Shown piece by piece: positions 37,001 to 50,497 of a stretch of 64,000 bases of DNA. Within the stretch, counting starts at the first letter, position 1. Each line of letters opens with the position of its first letter. The stretch covers positions 1,287,501 to 1,351,500 of the forward strand of contig NC_066597.1 in the NCBI RefSeq assembly GCF_905475345.1. Reading direction: 5' to 3'. The notes beneath the pieces are model-generated. The model did no database searches, had not been told where the DNA came from, and saw only the letters and a program-made list of their open reading frames with translations. Origin of the DNA: Vespula vulgaris (taxonomy: Eukaryota > Arthropoda > Insecta > Hymenoptera > Vespidae). The position numbers and the translations under genes are program-made.

Positions 37001-38856
37001 AATGACGGTGGTGGTGCTACTTGTTCAGTAGTCATTGGCGTTGGTGTGCTCGTTGGAATAGAAATCGTTCCATTGACGACACTTTTTGTTGTCACTACAG
37101 ATACAATAGCTTCACCGATCAAGATCGAACTTTCTAACTCGTCAGGATCGTCCGATGACGGTGACAGTTTTGGTGGATTCATAAAGGCAAAGTTTTTGTT
37201 GCTACCCTCCATCGAAGTCACTTCTTTAGCATCTGTATTCGTTGTAGAGATCGAATCATCCTCTTCGTTGTCCTCGTTTAAAAGTCTTTCGTCGATGAAA
37301 GGATGATCTTCGTGATTATTTAATTCTGCCGATCTTTCGGTAGTTGCGTCGTGTGTTTCAAAGTCCGCATAATCGACGGTTTCTGCGTCTACAGAGATAA
37401 GAGTTAAAACGTGAATGAAAAGGAAGGTATTTAAATATTTTTTTACTCGATCAATGAATCATTATAATAAACTAAACCCACATTACCTACGGTTTTGTAT
37501 TGCGATCGATTATTGTTATCATAATCCTCGTAATAATAATACGAATCGTACTGATTCGTCGAATGATCTTCGTCGTATTCGCGATTCCTAGCATTATGAA
37601 GACCATCGACATTTGAAAGTGGATTATGTTCGTGTATCGGTCGCTTGCATTTCGATTGCTCTTTAATATAATCAGAAGGAATTCCCGATTTAGCATTGAT
37701 TTCGTAATCACACTCATCAGCTACGCCATCGTCTTCTTCTACCTCTTCTTCTCCCTCTTCTTCTATTTCTTCTGTATTTTCCTTTGAATTCAATCGTGAC
37801 ATATCCATGACGTTATTTTCCTCGAGCGAACGAAGTAACAATGATGTATCATTTTTTTTGCCCCATTCCAAAGGTACATCACTTTCTCGATGTTCATACA
37901 CCGAGTTCGTCGGTATGAGTTGTGAGAACTTGTATCGTGCCTGAGAAGTTTCTAAAAGTACAACGAGATAATAGATATCTGTTTATAATACATATTTTAT
38001 TGATAGTGATACATTTTCTATGTATATATCAAAATTTAAATATCTCCCAATGAAATTTCTCGAGGAGACTCATCAAGAAAAAATTTTCTTTCACAATTTC
38101 GATATACGTATTTTTTCACGAAATCGTAAGCTATCGATCAGAATGAGTTTCAATAGATTCTTTCGATGAAATCTAGAAACGTTCTAACGCAATCATATTA
38201 CTCGTAAGATAGGCGTCAGAGAATGGAATGAAGGAGAGCGATATGGAGATTTCAACGCTCGCATAGAAACTCCAATGCTTGCTTGCGCGTATACACGCGT
38301 GAATAACGAACCGTGTAAGTAACTCTCTTGATCACTCTCTAATTTGTTTCAAAGAAAACATTGATTTGATCTATATATAGGTAGCTGATAGAATAGATTA
38401 GCCGACTAGAAAAATCTTGAAGCAACCAATTTCCAATTGGTTCACCCTATATAATTGAACCTCGTTTGCCTTCGTAACTCGGAGGAATTGTTCCATGGCC
38501 TTGTATAGTTATTATTACATAGTATATCTATACTTACGTACAATATATAATAATAAGCATGTCGGAATAAATAATAAAAGCGGAACGTAGCGAATGTAGA
38601 AGACGTAATCGAACTATGTAACCGTGTAACTATTGAAGAAATTGGAAAAGGGGCATGATCGAGTAGTAGATTATCTGTATTGCACATGCAATATGCTTGT
38701 CTCGACTTTCTTCCCCTCGGATGGTCGACTAGAAAATTAATTTCCTCGCGAGTGGAATACTTGATAACACGACTTCGGAAGACATCGGGGACTTGAATTA
38801 TAACGGAACGGTTTAGACAAAAAAGGAGCGAGGAATCGTGCAATGCGTAAAGAATG

Positions 38857-38912
<56 letters not shown>

Positions 38913-39579
38913 TACACACATATACATAAGTTAACAACGGTAACCGTTCTCCTTTCGATCGTCCTTCGACCGGTCGTCGATCGTTCCTTGCACCAAACGT
39001 GTTCACGAACTCGAACCCTTTGTTTTCTTGAGCAGAATATGGATTCCCTCTTTCTCTCTCTCTTTCTCTCTTTCTCTCATCGGTATGTTTCACACTCACC
39101 TAACGCACATATGTATACGCATATAAATGCATTTACTTTCGCTACTAGAGATCTCGTTTACGCTTTGCCTTTATTCATTTCTTCATCCGACTCGCCATAA
39201 AGAATGCATGTGCTAAGACTTTCCCAACCTTGAGAGGACCTAACTTCGAGAGTTATTTCTTAGCACAGAATCATACTTAAAACGCCATTTATGATTACGA
39301 TATAATATATATATATATATTCCGTTATAATTCTATTCGAAGGATAACTATATACACTTATATAATTAATGAGATAATTGATCGATCGATCGATCAAACT
39401 AATTCAACCGAAACTTTTTAACAATAGCAGTAAAATCTGTAATTGAATAAAAAATAAAAGACACCATAAACATAGATCTCTAAAATATGCTTACCTTGTT
39501 GACAATAGGTGCCGACAAGAAAGAAGACAACGAGGAAGAACAAGCATGGTGGAATTGCTACGTGCGACATTTTCATCAT
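34079..39579 (-). CDS. mucin-like single-pass membrane protein with SEA domain
   Basis: 1,053-aa predicted type I membrane protein. Exons in coding order: 39579-39495, 37951-37487, 37388-36470, 36390-35773, 35681-35366, 35277-35207, 35131-34938, 34874-34747, 34667-34467 and 34243-34079; every phase agrees. A signal peptide (CLFFLVVFFLVGTYC) is followed by a Glu/Asp-rich then Thr/Ser-rich ectodomain. This includes three related short motifs: SFLPPGFKLSKED, KLLPADYNKKK and ALLPRDYTEK. A SEA-type domain (about 755-885) follows a CEEEC pair and contains QGSILVDFFIEL, matching the family's G|S-hydrophobic self-cleavage site. One transmembrane helix (about 908-932) follows. The cytoplasmic tail of ~120 residues is Asn/Tyr/Trp-containing and ends near HHHHHQHPDYDTNF. 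SEA domains are typical of shed mucins; substrate and ligand are unknown. I cannot give a gene name. Confidence 0.8.
38859..38911 (+). repeat. (TA)n microsatellite in intron 1 of the SEA-domain gene
   Basis: A TA run of about 25 units in a 1.5-kb first intron that otherwise shows nothing coding. Confidence 0.85.
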
Positions 39580-41418
39580 CCGCCAAACTCGAATCCCTTA
39601 AAATCTTTCCAATTTTCTATGATCTCGTTCACTCCCGTTTTCAATGTAGAATCAACGTAACTTTCATGATTAAGTACATGCCGCGAACAGAGTCACACAG
39701 CTTGCCTGCCTATTAATTTCGATTTCGTAAATGAGATAATTTCTTTTCTTTTTTTTTCTTTTGTTGTTTTCTCAGGTATTGGTAGCGGCGAACGCGTACA
39801 TTGTTCTCTAAACATACGATCGCGGCCACGGTACGGCCCTCACTGCTAAGAAAACGAGTAGAAAGCAAAATCTTACTTTCACTTTGTCGCCGTAGACTAC
39901 CACACCATCACCACCAGTCGCTCGCACCTCTTAGAAGAGATCGCCTCGAGGCCAACGAGATCCTCTCTCTCTCTCTCTCTCTTTCTTTTTTCTTTCTTAC
40001 TGTTCGCTGTTTATCTTTCTTTCATTCTTTTCTTGCTTCCCTCGATCACGTGTAAGATCTTTCGATCTTTTCTCGATCGATCAAATTTAATCTAATATCG
40101 TGATAAGGAAACGTATGTTAACATTGTTACGAGAGACCAAAAGAAAATATTGTTAATTGCAGGAAAAAAATACCATTTTTTTTTTTTTTTTAAGAATCTT
40201 GGATAGTTCGGTGTTGCGTTGATATAGATGAAGGGACGCGTAAGAAGAATTAAGAGATTCTTGTGGATCCATCTTCTTGAAAAGAATTTTTTTTACTATC
40301 GACGAAGGGAAATCGCTAACAAATCGAATTTGATAAAGACAGAAAAAAGAACTAAGATTGAACTAATGCAAATATAATTAAAATCATTTTCATAATATAG
40401 AATTTTATGTGGAGTATACTGAGAAAATACAACAATATACTGTCTCTTGATACAACTCTACAATGGGTATTATACGCTTTACAATTTCTCGGTTACCATA
40501 CTCATGAATTTGATATAAATTCTTGTTGTCTTTCTTGGTTTAGCTTGTTGATAATGATTAATATACAGAAGCAATTGTTCGTGGAAACTTTCGATATCTT
40601 CGTATTTAACAGGACAAGTATGTAACGCATTCCTATAACATCAAGTACGGAGAGGAATATGAACTATCGTAGAGCATCAGATTATATTCTAGTCGGTTCC
40701 TTCTTTTTTATCATATACTTACATTTATTACGCTGTGTTTGTATAACTGGTTCAAATAACTTAACTTTCGAAAGATCTTCTATAATCGTGCGTCTAAAAA
40801 ATATACCTCATCTGATTGTCATAAATTGCCTTATGGTACACGTCTCGTTAAGGAAATTATTTTCTAACATAAATAATTAATAACTTATCATCAGTTACAC
40901 AATTTCAAACGCACACAGCTGAGTTGAATGTTCATCTCATGCATTCTAGAGTTTTGCCTTTACACATGAAAATTTATATAAAAGAATTATAAAAGCATAT
41001 TTTGCACTATAAGTATTGTAAACCGGACAATCTTAAATGGATCTTAAATCTGACAATGTAATAAATACCTATGTATTTATTTTCATAATACACTTTTTTG
41101 CCTTATATGATTCTCAACGAATAAGTCATCGTAACTTAGTACTCTGTATAACACGGCACACGTTTAACTGTGTGGAATTGGTGTTATTTTATTGATACCT
41201 ATAATTACATACGATTATCACCTTGCGTGTAAAGTACTTCAATCCAACTATAGCAATAGATTCAATAACTCATTTTCTTTTTGGACACCACATTTATGTT
41301 TTCACTTGTTGATTCAAATGCTTTAACTGAAATAAAGATAATATATCATATTCGCAAGTTGTATGGGGTTTCTTTGTTTGTGTGAAGTTTCTTCAAAAAA
41401 ATTATCTAATAATAATAA
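39580..41418. other. upstream region of the SEA-domain gene and 3' flank of TCERG1
   Basis: Contains a (CT)n run at 39963-39984, T-rich tracts and a possible decayed membrane-protein relic (next entry). 'AATAAA'-type signals for TCERG1 are plausible but not distinctive in such AT-rich DNA. Confidence 0.5.
40407..40880 (+). pseudogene. possible chemoreceptor (gustatory-type) relic
   Basis: Two consecutive open segments, 40407-40625 and 40659-40880, are rich in hydrophobic stretches (LQWVLYALQFLGY; DYILVGSFFFIIYLHLL; LIVINCLMVHVSLRKLF). The arrangement is loosely like the N-terminal third of an insect gustatory receptor. A stop and frame change separate the halves, no splice border joins them cleanly, and nothing resembling the conserved C-terminal TYhhhhhQF motif follows. 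It may equally be chance in AT-rich DNA. Confidence 0.2.
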
Positions 41419-44400
41419 TTACTTCGTGGTTGGTCTTCTTGATGGTTCAGATGCTGTGGGAGGTGGAGGTGGTCCTCTTCGAGCTAATTCTTCCAAATAT
41501 CCCATCAACAGTCGCGTTCGTTCAGCAGCTGCTGCTTCTAATACAAGAAAACGTCGATCCTTCCTCAAAATTTCTTCAATTTCGACTAAGCAAGCACTAT
41601 TTTCTTGCACCTTTTTGTACGTCTTATCAGTAATCAACTTTGTCTCCTAAAAAAAAAGAAAAAAAAAATGAGAAGAAACATAGAAATATAGTAATTAAAT
41701 ATGTTCAATACGTTACCGTAGAAAAAATTGCATACCTGCAGGAGTTCTCTAAAATCTGCCTTAGCAGCAACAAGTTTATCCTTTATGTATTCTTTAAATT
41801 CTTTTTCACATTTCTATTCATCAAAAAAAAAAGAAAAAAAAAAGAAAAAACAAGAAAAAGAAAAATAGAGTACAATACACGATTAATGTACATTCTCAAA
41901 AAAATTTAAAAATTTTATTATCATCAACGTACCCGATCGCTGGATGAAAATTTAATATATCTAGGATCATCTTTTAACAATTTTTTAATATCTCTCCAAG
42001 ATGCTGTGAGTTCGGTCGAAGCACCTACTTCGTCTAAAACCTCTCTAAATTTATCTCGCTTTTTTCGACCAAGCTGTTCGATGTGTTCATTGAACAATCG
42101 TTCCTTTTCCTCACGATCTAAACTCTCCGCTAATTCCCATCTATGATCCTTCCTTAATTGTCGTTTTGCTTCTCGCCACGCAAGGTCACCGTTTCTCACC
42201 TGCATTTCAATATATTTTATTGGAAAGTGTTATTTTTGAATTAGCTTATTTCAAAGGAAACTTTTGCTATACTTACCAAATCAGCAAGAAGTGCACTGAA
42301 GTGTTGAACAGCTTCCGTATGGCGATGATGCTGTCTTTCTTTATCGCGGTCTCGAAGATGTGTAGCCAATGTTCTCTGTACCTCTCTTTCTCTTTCTCGT
42401 AAACTTGCTTCTGCTCTTCTTTCACGTTCTCGTTTCTGTTTCTCGCGATCTTCCTCGGAATCGGAATGATCATCTCCTTCTTCCTTCTATACGAATACGT
42501 TATAATATAATATAATATAATATAATACGTTAACAATGATTAAAGATATAAAATGATTATAGAGAAATTACATCATTTTCTTTTTTTGTATTCTTTTCGT
42601 CACTTTCTTCTAATTCTCCGCTTTCCTTCTCAACAATTTCCTTTTTCTCCTTGCCATTTTCTTCAGTTCCAGTATCTGTCCGTCTCTGTTTCTTTTCTTT
42701 ATTATCCTTATCAGATTTGTCCTTAGATTTTTCTTTATACTTATCCACATCCTTCCGGTCCCTGTCCTTCTTCTCAGATTTATGGTGGTCTTTATCTCTG
42801 TGCCGATGATCTTTATCTTTTTCCTTTTCCTTTTTCCTTTCCTCCTTCAGAATACGAATATAGTCTCTAAACCAATCTTCTCTAGTGGTTGCTGATTCTA
42901 CGACTCTGTACCTCCAATCAGATTCCAATTTTTTCTTACAGTCACTCCAGTGCGAATGTCTGTCAATGTCTTTGTGCTCACGTAGCATTGCTATGAATTC
43001 CTTTTTCACCTGAAATACATTCATCATAAGATCGTCATTATTGAGAAATAACAACAATTTTGCTTATTTACTATTATTTTACAAATCTTTATTATAATTG
43101 TAAACTGTTTTGGCTCGGATTTATCATGCACGCTTAATAATATTTCCAACCAATGAGTACACGCTTATAACCACATTACAATCACTTTATAATTGTATCA
43201 TGTAAAGTAATTATTTGTAATGTGGATCAAACTATTTCAACTTGCAAACCTTGTATTATGGTTTTCAAATTGTGTATTTCGTAATGGGTAGAACAAATAT
43301 TGAATAATGTTCATTCGCGTCAGGAGATATCACAACTTTAAGGGCTCTATTTGTTGGAATTTTTTATGAAATATGCTGTTGTTTTCTGCTGAAAAAAAAG
43401 TATACTCATTATAGCTGTAAAAATGATTAGTTTGTAGCAAGCTGTCATTAAACAAATATACACACACTTCCATACAAAAATATACATACATTAAATTTTA
43501 CATATTGCACATATAAAACATTTATATTTACACATTCACCCATACACACTAGAACGAACTATATTAAATCAAAATTAATTCTGTATTAATGTAACTCTGC
43601 TTCCTAAGAAAAGAAAGTATCTTGTCTTGATTTAATGACAACTTGCTTTAAAATATGGATATGTTTTCTAACGCCTTCCCTTGCTGAAAAGAAAAAATAT
43701 GTTAGTAAGTTATTATCGAGTTTGTATGATTTCAGAAATTTTTAGCCGTCCAAATTACGAAACGAGCTATTAACTCTACTTCTTACTTCCCTTTTAATTA
43801 TTTCTTCAAGTTCCGTATTTAGAGTATTAGTTCTACAATATTATAGTGGCATTGTAGCACTAACAACTTTTTCTTTTTTATATTTCATACTATAAAAATA
43901 CTTGATATTATTTTTTCTTTATTAAATAATAAATATGAAAGAGAATGTGTATATATATATACACACACACACACATATAAATATATATACATATGTATGT
44001 ATGTATATGTATATGTGTATGCATATATATATATATATAAATATAGAAATTAATATTTAAAACTAACTATGTTTATAAGTGACTCCATCTTAATTATTAA
44101 TGATTCCAGCTTAATTTTTTTTTAATTTTGCTAAAACATAAAAATGTTTTATTACCCTCTGTCATTCCCATTGCGTAATTTACGGACGACTTCGGAATTT
44201 CGTATAGTAACTAGCCTCTCTCTCATGATATTTTTTTACTAATAATATCCATGTAATGAGAGAAAATATTCTTGATCGTGAAATATTTCTATAATTTTTT
44301 TCTTTCTTTTTTTTTTTTTTTTAATATCACAAGTTGGAACCTATTTTTTTCACATTGATTTTCAACGAAGAAAGATTTAGTATTACATAATCAACTTGAT

Positions 44401-47400
44401 AACTACAATCTAACTACCTTATGATGTCCACCTCTATTACCTTCATATCTAATTATTATTTTCATAAAAGAACATAAATCTACTGTTATACAAATGCATA
44501 CTCCCCATTATTCCCATTTAACATCATACCACGTTACTACAAAAATTTGATCTATCACTCTGACTCTGTACTCTAATAAAATCTAAATCCTTTCTCTCGC
44601 ACAAGTATATTTTCGTGATATAATAAAAATACTTAAATCGTAAATAAAATTATTAAACAGAAAATACACACGCATATATATATGTATATGAGAAATATTA
44701 CTGTAATATATACATATATATGTATGTAGTTTTAAGATATGTACATAAAGTTTTCATTTCTTAATTCAAACACATGACATAATGCTTCGATACAAGAACG
44801 ATTAACGATTGACTCTCAAATGATTTCTACATTCTACAATCAAAGTTGATACTTTTTTTTTTTTTTTTTTTTTAAATATGCAAATGTAAAAATAAATAAT
44901 ATAAGAATTCATTCTTGCTTCGATACATTGAATACAAATTTTAATACCGATAAAATAATAAACTTTTTTAAGTCCCGAGAACGAAATAATGCATATCAAA
45001 GTATTTGCAAGTAAAGCTACCCTGTGAGATAAAACTCTCTTGCGGTTCTCATGTAACTCTTTCGATACTGTTTTTAATTTTGGGGAAAAGTTAATCTTTT
45101 GAAGTAACGAGGATTACGAGTAATATACAAATACCGAGTTCGTTCATTCTCATGACTCTGGTTTGGAGTAAAGAATGCGGCGCGCGAGGGTGTGCCAACT
45201 GTGCCACGTAGTGTAGGTGGGGATGGTAGATGACATCATCCATGCCACCAACCAGCTTCAGAACCAAGCCACTCCACATACGGAACCTGTCCTGCCTGCC
45301 TCCTGACTGAAGTGGAGAGTTCAGAACACATAAGTATATAAGGAACCGTCACATACTAAGATTTTATTCTCTACATCTCCCGTCTTAGAGCTACAAAAAT
45401 TTTCTCTATCGAGCAAATCTACTGGAGTAGAGAATGATTAGAGAAACTTCTCCTGGTATGTGTTCTTCAGCCATAAATATTAGGAATTCATTTTATATGT
45501 AATCATACAAGTGGAACAAAATAATAACATACCTATGGAACCTGAAAGAATAATTAATTATATCTGAAAATACATATTTCATTAAATATATAATTAATCA
45601 ACTATATATTATTAATTATTTAAGAAGTCGCATTATATATTTCGAACTAAAGCAATCATGGTGTTTTGTTTATCATTTATTTCTTACATCAGTAATCAAT
45701 GCTAAACATTGCTAACTAATGGAATAATATATCTTTTGGATAATTTAATCAATGGAAGTTCTTCAAAGCACAAATATATGCTGAATCTAAACAAAATTCA
45801 GCATTCTAATAAGTACTAATTCTTGTAAGTGCATCTTACTTTGCAATTACAGATTTTTCTTTTTCTTTTTTCTTGTCTTTTTTTTTTCTTCTTTTTTTCT
45901 TTTTTTCCACTCAATCTTTATAAGCTATTTGTTATATGACTTTATAAGAAAAATTAAAAAGATATAACTTAGAAGATCTTACTAAAATATCTGAAACGAA
46001 AGTATTGAATTTTATTGATATTTAACTTAAACAAAATACTCTGTTTATATCACTTCTACATAAATATAGAAGACCAAGATGCATTCATGATAAAAATAGA
46101 ATATAAAAGAATACGTTTAAAACATTTTTTCAATAGATTATAAATTAAGTTATAATTGAATACCAGTCTTTTTTAAACGATTTTAATTTTTTCTTTCTTT
46201 CTTTCTATTTTTTTTTTTTTTCTTGAAACATCAAAACGACGTTACATTAAAAAAAATATTCTTATGTTTAACTCGTCATCATGTTCAGGATATTATAAAT
46301 TAAAATCTTTTGAATGCATCTATATAAACAGATTGTGTGAAGAAAATGTAAATTCTTTTCTTTTTTATTATAATATTAAATATTGAAAATAACTGCAAGT
46401 TTTCGAACAACAAATTTAAAAAATAGCTGTTGCGTCACTGTAAAATCATTATTATTTTAATAAATCAAGAATACCTGCTCTCGCTTGGCGGTTTTCTCCT
46501 CTTTTTCCCTTTTTCGGACTTCCAGGAGATACTCGTTGAAGAGGCTTTCCCGTTCACGCATCTTTTCCACATTCTTAAATCGTTCGTCACGTCCATGCTT
46601 TTGTGCAAAATCACTAAACGATGATCTGCAAATTAAAACACGTATTTTTACAAACAGCTCGATTATCAATTTTGTTTTCTCTCTTTTTGTCAAATAAATA
46701 AATTTGTCAGATAGATATATTTTACATACTTTCCATGAAGATTAGCTTCTTCCAAAAGTTTTTGAAACTGTTCTTTACGTTCTTTCATTTTGTTTCTTTT
46801 CTCGCGTCTCTCTTCCTCCGCTCTTTCTTTCACATACTTTTCAAAAACCTGCTTCCTTTCTTTGGATGTTAAAAGCAAATAACGAGGATCGAACACGATT
46901 TTATGAAGCTCTTTCTCCCACGTGCTAAATGCCGATACCTAATATACAATTGTATATTTTATTAATACAAATAGAGCTTGTGCATATGCATAAAAAGTTT
47001 ATAGAGATAAATTATTCTAAACAAAACTTACATCCTTCTCTGCAAGCATATCTCTAAACGATTTAATCCTAGTTTCCAACGGAACAATGGCCCTTTCTCT
47101 GGCTGCCCTCACTTCAGCTTCGATCGCTGCTTCCTTCCCAATGTCGATCGTTTTCTTACCATCCTTGTCCTCTTCCTCTTTTACGGTAACAGCTTTATAA
47201 AAGAAAATAGTATATGCTATTCTATTTACAAATCATTAAGGAAATACTATGTAAAATGCAACATACGTTTAGGCTCTTCTTGTTTAATTTTCTTAGCTGG
47301 AGTTGGTTGATCATCATCACTACTTTCACTTGTATCCGATTGGCGTACTGGTTTCGGTGTTCCAACTGCATCTGGTGGCGTAGATGTCATCTTATCCACG

Positions 47401-50400
47401 TCTTGACGGCCGATAAGATCGTCCGGTCTTTCCCAAACAGAAATTCTTGACGAGGGATTATAAAAAAAGACGCGTCCATCGCCAGTCCATACGACACACC
47501 TAAATGAATAAATATATATTACTAAACAGTGTATTATAATAATATTATATTAAAATGTTTTAAACGTACCATGGTGTTCCTGGTACGGGTGTACTGGAAA
47601 TTGGTCTAGATTTATCCTGAGGTTTAATTGCTTCCTTCGAAGATGTCTCTTCTTTCTTGGTTTTAGTCTCAGCTTCTTTTGCGTTATCTTTGGTATCATG
47701 AGTGCTCTCTTGTTTGATTTCTTGCTTATTAACTTCAGGACTTTTGTTATTACTGGTACTGGAGGTAGTTGCAGTAGTGGTAGAAGTGGTAGTTGATATT
47801 TCTTCTGCTTTTTGTCGAAGTGCTAATTTCGCATCTATTATAACGTTTGAAGAAAATAATGTCTTCGTAAATATTACGTTGCATAACAATTCTTAAATTA
47901 ACTTTCTAAAGCATTAATTATAAACTAACAACACGAATTAACTGTATTGTTTATTTTTAACTCACTTTCTAAGTCTTTCAATGCCTGTGGCTTTTCCCAC
48001 ACAGATTCTCCTGCTTTACTATTATAATAATATAATCTACCATCTGGAGCACGGTGCTCTGTCCAAATCATGGCTGATGCAACTAATTCAGAATCAAGTT
48101 GTGCTAATATAGCTGGATCTTCAGCAGGAGTTTGGGAAGTCATTACACCATGTGGCATTTGTGGCATACCTAATAATAACAAATTATTTAATACTTTCAA
48201 TCTTCAATCACACAGAAAATTTCAGTTGGAAACATTTCTCTAATACATACCCCAGTTTGTCTGTGGTGGACCATAACCACCAAATGGTTGAAATCCTGGT
48301 GGTGGCATACCAAATGGAGCTGTACCAAATTGAGTCGGAATTGGACCACCAAACTGATTGGGCATTCTATGTTGCATCGGCATCATATTTGGTGGTGGCT
48401 GCATTATATTCGTATTTATTGTTGATGTATTTATCGTTGGTGCATTTGCAACTGTCGCAGGTACTGATCCTTTAGTATAAAATATATATTTTAAAGTTTA
48501 TACAAATCACTGGAATACATAATAATATAATAGAGATTTTATTACCATTAGTTTGACTTGTATCTGAAGTTTGTGCATTGACATCTGGAGCATCATTTAG
48601 AGAAGGTGGTGGTCCTGTACCTGGAGGCGCGGTACTCATCTGATTCAATGCATCAGCATTATTGGAGGACGACTGTTCATTACTTTGAGATACTCTATTT
48701 TCATTAACTTGTGTTGGAGTAGTAGGTGTGGAAGTAGGAGTGGTAGCACGGGCTGTTTGCTTTGATGCCCCATGCACTAACTGTTCTAGCTAATGTGGTA
48801 AACATAAGATCACAATCGTGACATTAACATATTTTAGAAATAATAAAATTACTATTATTTTATTAATCTATAAAATATTACTAACCTGATCTTGCACCAT
48901 GACCTTTACATTCGATCCTTCCGGCTTCGTCCATGTTGTCTCTCTAGATCGAATATTATAATAATATGACTTCCCATCTGGTGTTTTAGTTTCTACCCAA
49001 ACTTCCCCATTAAGGTCAAGCCCTGGAATGTTTGCTTGCGGTTGACTCTGTTGCTGCTGGTTTTGTTGTTGACCTGGAATCTGTTACACACCTTGCAATT
49101 GCTTATGTTATACGATACATTATACTTCTGCTATTACACTTATGACTAGCTTACGCTATTCATATTGGGTGGTCCCATTCCAGGAGGTGGCCCATACGGT
49201 CCCGGTCCTGTCCCAATGGGACCATTCATCATATGCGGTGGTGGCTATTAACACATGTAATAGACAAAGGGATACCAGGCAAAAAGAAAAGAACTATCAT
49301 AAGGAATGTTCTTTCATAAAGCCATTTCTATATAATAGATTGATCTTTGTAAGGGAAATAAGGGAAGTACAAATGACATAAATTTTAACAAATACCAGTA
49401 TTCCTCCAGTTGTTTACTCTCATATAATGTCCCCCATCTGCTTTGCTTTTACCAGAATATATCGAGTTTTATAACAATTTATTATATAATTTTCTGAATA
49501 TATTTTACTGAATGTATTAATGAAGAAAATACAGATATCTCAGAAGACTATTATCACCATGATACAAACATTGTTCCTACTCGTATATACATATACATAT
49601 ATATATATAAAAAAAAATATTCTTTACCATTCCTGGTGGTCCCATAAGATTCGGTGGTCCCATTATGTTAGGTGGTCCCATAGGTCCCCAGCTTGGATCA
49701 AATGGTGGAGGCCCTCTAAACCTTGGACCGGCTGGACCAGGTGGACAGTTTGGTCGTGGTGGACCCTCAAACGGATATCCGTTGTTAGCCCCGCGGAACA
49801 TCGGACCCCTTGGACCAAAGCCTCTTCCTCGAAACCTTGGAGGACCGCCTCTCATCGGGAAATCAAAACCACCTCTGCCACGACCCCTTAAATTATTTTA
49901 TACACTTGAGCTATCTTTAATAACTAATCTAAGCCATGACTTGGAATGTCCACGTACGAAATTTGGATACTTCGATCTGCATAAAAACTCTACATCCCCG
50001 ACTCATAACTGTTAACGTCGAATTTTGGCACTGAAATAAATGGAAGGTGCAAAACCTTTCACCTTGGACGATTAATGTTGATCTTGTAAAATTACATTTA
50101 GTGCATGATATTGCATTTCGTTACTTCATCGTCATACCATTGAAAAACGATGTTCTTCATGTGATCGTCTTAAACACGCGACGCAATGTTTGTTGTTCTT
50201 CTTTGTCAATCATACAAAAAAAAAAATTGGTCGACGATTTTGCTAAAGAAAATTGTGATCTAATCCTAATTAAGTAAATAAAATTCTACTTCTCTGGAAT
50301 AAAAAATAAAAAATTTTCCGGGAGTAAACAAGAACGACGCACCTGAAGCTACCTCTTCCTCGCGGTACGAAGTGCCGATATTCTTCTCCATCGAAACTAT

Positions 50401-50497
50401 AATCCTCCGTTTCTTCCATGCCCTCGTCATTGTGCTCCTGCTCATTGTTGAGATTTGCCTCGACAATTCCTGATGCTTGCTCATTGCTCGATTCCAT
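41419..50497 (-). CDS. TCERG1: transcription elongation regulator 1 (CA150): 3 WW and 6 FF domains
   Basis: 1,201-aa nuclear protein that couples RNA polymerase II elongation to splicing. WW domains bind proline-rich splicing factors; FF domains bind the phosphorylated polymerase tail. Seventeen exons, phases consistent, in coding order: 50497-50343, 49886-49628, 49244-49155, 49080-48886, 48789-48546, 48469-48251, 48169-47966, 47834-47570, 47499-47267, 47192-47032, 46938-46730, 46625-46475, 43009-42572, 42486-42277, 42199-41933, 41813-41736 and 41646-41419. An RGG/Pro-Gly-rich N terminus precedes WW1 (near 194-222, [15 protein letters not shown]), WW2 (near 421-450, [15 protein letters not shown]) and WW3 (near 544-572, [15 protein letters not shown]). 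FF domains span about 655-1180; the last ends [20 protein letters not shown], almost as in vertebrates. The vertebrate Gln-Ala repeat is absent. An in-frame upstream ATG at 50584 would add 29 residues; the downstream start is preferred because the acidic N terminus begins there. Confidence 0.95.
43010..46474 (-). other. 3.5-kb intron of TCERG1 between FF2 and FF3
   Basis: The longest intron of the gene. It is AT-rich, with TA/CA/TATG repeats (43951-44040, 44670-44725) and a 19-T run near 44855. A GC-richer patch at about 45110-45320 stands out and is treated as a finding. No conserved coding frame was recognised. Confidence 0.6.

Noticed and set aside
36470..37306. 278-codon plus-strand frame
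   Set aside because: Antisense shadow of the largest exon of the SEA-domain gene; the minus strand has signal peptide, phase-consistent introns and a SEA domain.
43951..44725. Regularly spaced TA/CA/TATG repeats as a CRISPR-like or satellite array
   Set aside because: No fixed direct repeat with unique spacers; these are ordinary dinucleotide and tetranucleotide microsatellites in a eukaryotic intron.
45091..45279. 62-codon minus-strand frame in the TCERG1 intron as a coding exon
   Set aside because: Not needed: the flanking exons join in phase without it and give the known FF2-FF3 order. Kept only as part of a regulatory finding.
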